8,997 nucleotides of DNA, from positions 1 through 8,997 of the forward strand of contig NZ_JXTE01000126.1 of the NCBI RefSeq assembly GCF_000972385.1, in the 5' to 3' direction. Position numbers and translations under genes: made by a program. Every line of letters starts with the position of its first letter. Positions within the stretch are counted from its first letter, which is position 1. The DNA comes from Streptomyces sp. WM6386 (GTDB lineage Bacteria > Actinomycetota > Actinomycetes > Streptomycetales > Streptomycetaceae). Shown in pieces: positions 7,676-8,997 of the stretch. The notes under the pieces are model-generated. The model saw only the letters and a program-made list of their open reading frames with translations, had not been told where the DNA came from and made no database searches.

Positions 7676-7740
7676 GAGTGGGTGTGGCTGGATGACCGGG
7701 AGGGGCGGCTGTACGCGTGGCCGCTCGTAGCCGACATGGT
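7676..7740 (+). pseudogene. Decayed duplicate of the methyltransferase 3' end
   Basis: This stretch repeats the last about 66 bases of the methyltransferase gene (7547-7612), including its stop region and the CATGG flank. Translated in the same frame it gives EWVWLDDREGRLYAWPL against EWAWLDDPEGPYAWPL in the live copy. The copies are offset by 129 bp, then 132 bp after a one-codon insertion, so they share the gene's frame. Two differences are silent Asp codon changes. In the duplicate the position of the TGA is CGA and one base is lost just before it. It sits outside the gene, after a stop and a low-quality 60-base spacer, so it is most likely a relic of a tandem duplication or of an older, longer C-terminus. 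Confidence 0.7.
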
Positions 7741-7775
7741 CAGGGGGCCCGGCGCGTGGTGCGCCGGGCCCCCTG
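7741..7775. terminator. Bidirectional hairpin terminator between convergent genes
   Basis: A perfect inverted repeat: left arm CAGGGGGCCCGGCGC (7741-7755), five-base loop GTGGT, right arm GCGCCGGGCCCCCTG (7761-7775). It lies 137 bases after the methyltransferase stop and 10 bases beyond the FHA gene stop on the other strand, so it can serve both. There is no T-tract, which is common for Streptomyces terminators. Confidence 0.85.
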
Positions 7776-7785
7776 GTTGTCATGA

Positions 7786-8997
7786 CTATCCGCGGCGGAC
7801 CGTGATCGTCGTCCAGGCGCCCACGTGCACGCGGTCGCCGTCCTGGAGCGGTACCGGGACGAAGGGCTGGATGGGCTCCTCCGCGCCGTTGACCGTCGTG
7901 CCGTTCGTCGAGTTCTGGTCGACGACCGCCCAGGTGCCGTCGGGCTGCTGGACCAGCACGGCGTGCTGGTGCGAGACGCCCGGGTCCTCCGGCGGCACCG
8001 ACAGATCGATGTCGGGGGTGTCGCCGGTGGAGTGCCGGCGGCGGCCGATGGTGATCTGGTTGCCGGTGAGGGTGCGCTGCTGCTCGGGCGAGTACGCGGG
8101 CAGGTTGAGCCCCGCGGCCTCGGGACCGGAGCGCTGCATCATCGCCATGAAGTACTCGCGGTCCGGACCGATCGTCGCCGACCAGGTCGCGGGCTGCTGC
8201 GGGTAGCCGGGGCCGGGTCCGGGCGGGGGCTGGGTGGAGCCGGGCTGCGGGTAGCCGTAGCCGCCGCCGGGGCCGCCGGGTGCGGTGGAGGACGGCGGGG
8301 AGATCACCCAGTCGTCGTCACCGCCCCCGAAGCCACCGGGACCGCCGGGACCCGAGGGCTGGAAGGCCGAGGGGGCGCCGCCGGTCGCACCGGGGCCGGC
8401 GGGCGGCGTCGGTCCGGGAGGCGGAGGCACGGGTCGCGAGGGGTCGCCGCCGAACGCGGAGGGGGCACCGGGGGCGCCTGGTCCGCCGGGCCCGTCATAG
8501 CCTCCGGGACGACCGGGGGCGCCAGGTCCACCAGGGCCGTCGTAGCCGCCTGGTCCGCCGGGCCGACCGGGACCGTCGTATCCGCCAGGGCGACCGGGGC
8601 CGCCGGGACCACCAGGTCCGCCGGGGCCGTCATAGCCGCCAGGAGCGCCGGGGCCACCAGGTCCGCCGAAGCCGCCAGGCCCGCCGGGAGAGTTGGGGCC
8701 GTCGAAGCCTCCCTGACCACCAGGTCCGCCGGGACCGTCGTAGCCGCCGGGGCGACCGGGGCCACCGGGACCGTTGTAACCGCCGGGTCCGCCAGGAGCG
8801 TTGGTGCTGCCGGGGCCACCGGGGCCGTCGAAGCCACCCTGGTTGCCGGGGCCACCGGGTCCGTTGGGGCCGCCGAAGCCGCCCGGACCGCCGGGCGCGT
8901 TGGTGCCGCCGGGGCCACCGAAGCCGCCCTGGTTGCCGGGGCCGCCCTGGCCGCCGGGTCCGCCGAATCCTCCGGGGCCGTTCGGGCCGGGGGGCGG
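7786..8997 (-). CDS. Collagen-like Gly/Pro repeat protein with C-terminal FHA domain (5' end beyond right edge)
   Basis: Phosphothreonine-binding signalling protein. 403 residues are visible and the frame is open to the right edge, so the start is outside the window. A GTG at 8430 reads as an internal Val (SRPVPPPPG) and is not the start. From the N-terminal side come about 179 residues of Gly-X-Y-like repeats, then a Pro/Gly linker with DDDWVISPPSS and YPQP motifs, then a conserved segment YFMAMMQRSGPEAAGLNLP. The FHA domain fills the last about 94 residues. It has the full binding set: IGRR (Gly-Arg), VSHQHA (Ser and second His), and NSTNGT (Asn-Gly). FHA proteins bind targets phosphorylated by Ser/Thr kinases. 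The gene converges on the methyltransferase with a shared terminator. Many actinobacterial FHA proteins carry disordered Pro-rich N-termini, some with a zinc ribbon at the very start; whether this one does cannot be seen. Confidence 0.9.
   Translation of the reverse strand, partial: PPPGPNGPGGFGGPGGQGGPGNQGGFGGPGGTNAPGGPGGFGGPNGPGGPGNQGGFDGPGGPGSTNAPGGPGGYNGPGGPGRPGGYDGPGGPGGQGGFDGPNSPGGPGGFGGPGGPGAPGGYDGPGGPGGPGGPGRPGGYDGPGRPGGPGGYDGPGGPGAPGRPGGYDGPGGPGAPGAPSAFGGDPSRPVPPPPGPTPPAGPGATGGAPSAFQPSGPGGPGGFGGGDDDWVISPPSSTAPGGPGGGYGYPQPGSTQPPPGPGPGYPQQPATWSATIGPDREYFMAMMQRSGPEAAGLNLPAYSPEQQRTLTGNQITIGRRRHSTGDTPDIDLSVPPEDPGVSHQHAVLVQQPDGTWAVVDQNSTNGTTVNGAEEPIQPFVPVPLQDGDRVHVGAWTTITVRRG
8461..8997 (-). 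repeat. Coding minisatellite: 12 aromatic-headed Gly-X-Y units
   Basis: Read on the minus strand, the region encodes eight leading residues and then twelve units that each open with GGY or GGF and continue GPGGPG-like. Unit lengths are 12, 15 or 18 residues, always a multiple of three, so a Gly-first triplet register is kept throughout. Typical units are GGYDGPGGPGAPGRP and GGFGGPGGPGAP. The register is broken mainly by Asp or Asn in the second triplet (DGP, NGP) and by a TNAP variant in two units. Codons for Gly and Pro vary freely (GGC, GGT, GGA; CCC, CCT, CCA), so the copies are not recent identical duplications. The repeat continues past the edge of the window. Confidence 0.85.

Noticed and set aside
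7605..7730. A 41-codon frame starting ATG just after the methyltransferase stop
   Set aside because: Gly/Arg-rich nonsense in a different frame from the duplicated tail; no ribosome site and no family likeness.
7604..8206. Stop-codon read-through of the methyltransferase into the duplicated tail
   Set aside because: The intervening codons are Gly/Arg-rich and unlike coding sequence, and read-through would run some 200 codons antisense into the FHA gene; a relic is simpler.
7786..8430. FHA protein starting at the GTG at 8430
   Set aside because: The same frame continues without a stop to 8997 with an obviously coding Gly-X-Y repeat, so this GTG is an internal valine.
8304..8918. A 204-codon Ala/Pro/Val-rich repetitive frame on the minus strand
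   Set aside because: It is the shifted-frame reading of the Gly-Pro repeat; only the frame continuous with the FHA domain is supported.

Overview
The window is very GC-rich, with codons ending almost always in G or C, as in Streptomyces or a close actinomycete. It holds five genes, two of them cut by the window edges. I recognise no tRNA, rRNA, CRISPR array or insertion sequence. Strand-specific open frames run far beyond the real genes because the high GC content removes stop codons. Genes were therefore chosen by protein content, not by frame length.

Layout, left to right. Positions 1-2692 (minus) and 2694-5939 (minus) are two large, tandem FtsX/MacB-type ABC-transporter permeases separated by a single base. 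The downstream one runs off the left edge, and no ATPase gene is in view. A 146-base gap (5940-6085) with two sets of direct repeats precedes them. Positions 6086-6490 (minus) encode a group II truncated haemoglobin. A 126-base divergent control region (6491-6616) separates it from a PIMT-like SAM-dependent methyltransferase at 6617-7603 (plus). Behind the methyltransferase lies a decayed second copy of its own 3' end (about 7676-7740), then a perfect 15-bp hairpin (7741-7775). This hairpin can end both the methyltransferase and the convergent gene at 7786-8997 (minus). That gene encodes a protein with a long Gly-X-Y-like, collagen-like repeat region followed by a C-terminal FHA phosphothreonine-binding domain. 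Its start lies beyond the right edge.

How they may work together: the two permeases almost certainly form one transporter complex, a heterodimer with an ATPase encoded elsewhere. The globin and the methyltransferase are divergent and share a control region, so co-regulation is possible but not shown. The FHA protein points to Ser/Thr-kinase signalling nearby. I see no proof of a single pathway joining all five. The parts most worth a second look are the triplet-register repeat joined to FHA, the duplicated tail of the methyltransferase gene, and the lone methyltransferase that resembles the RiPP-associated PIMT-like family.
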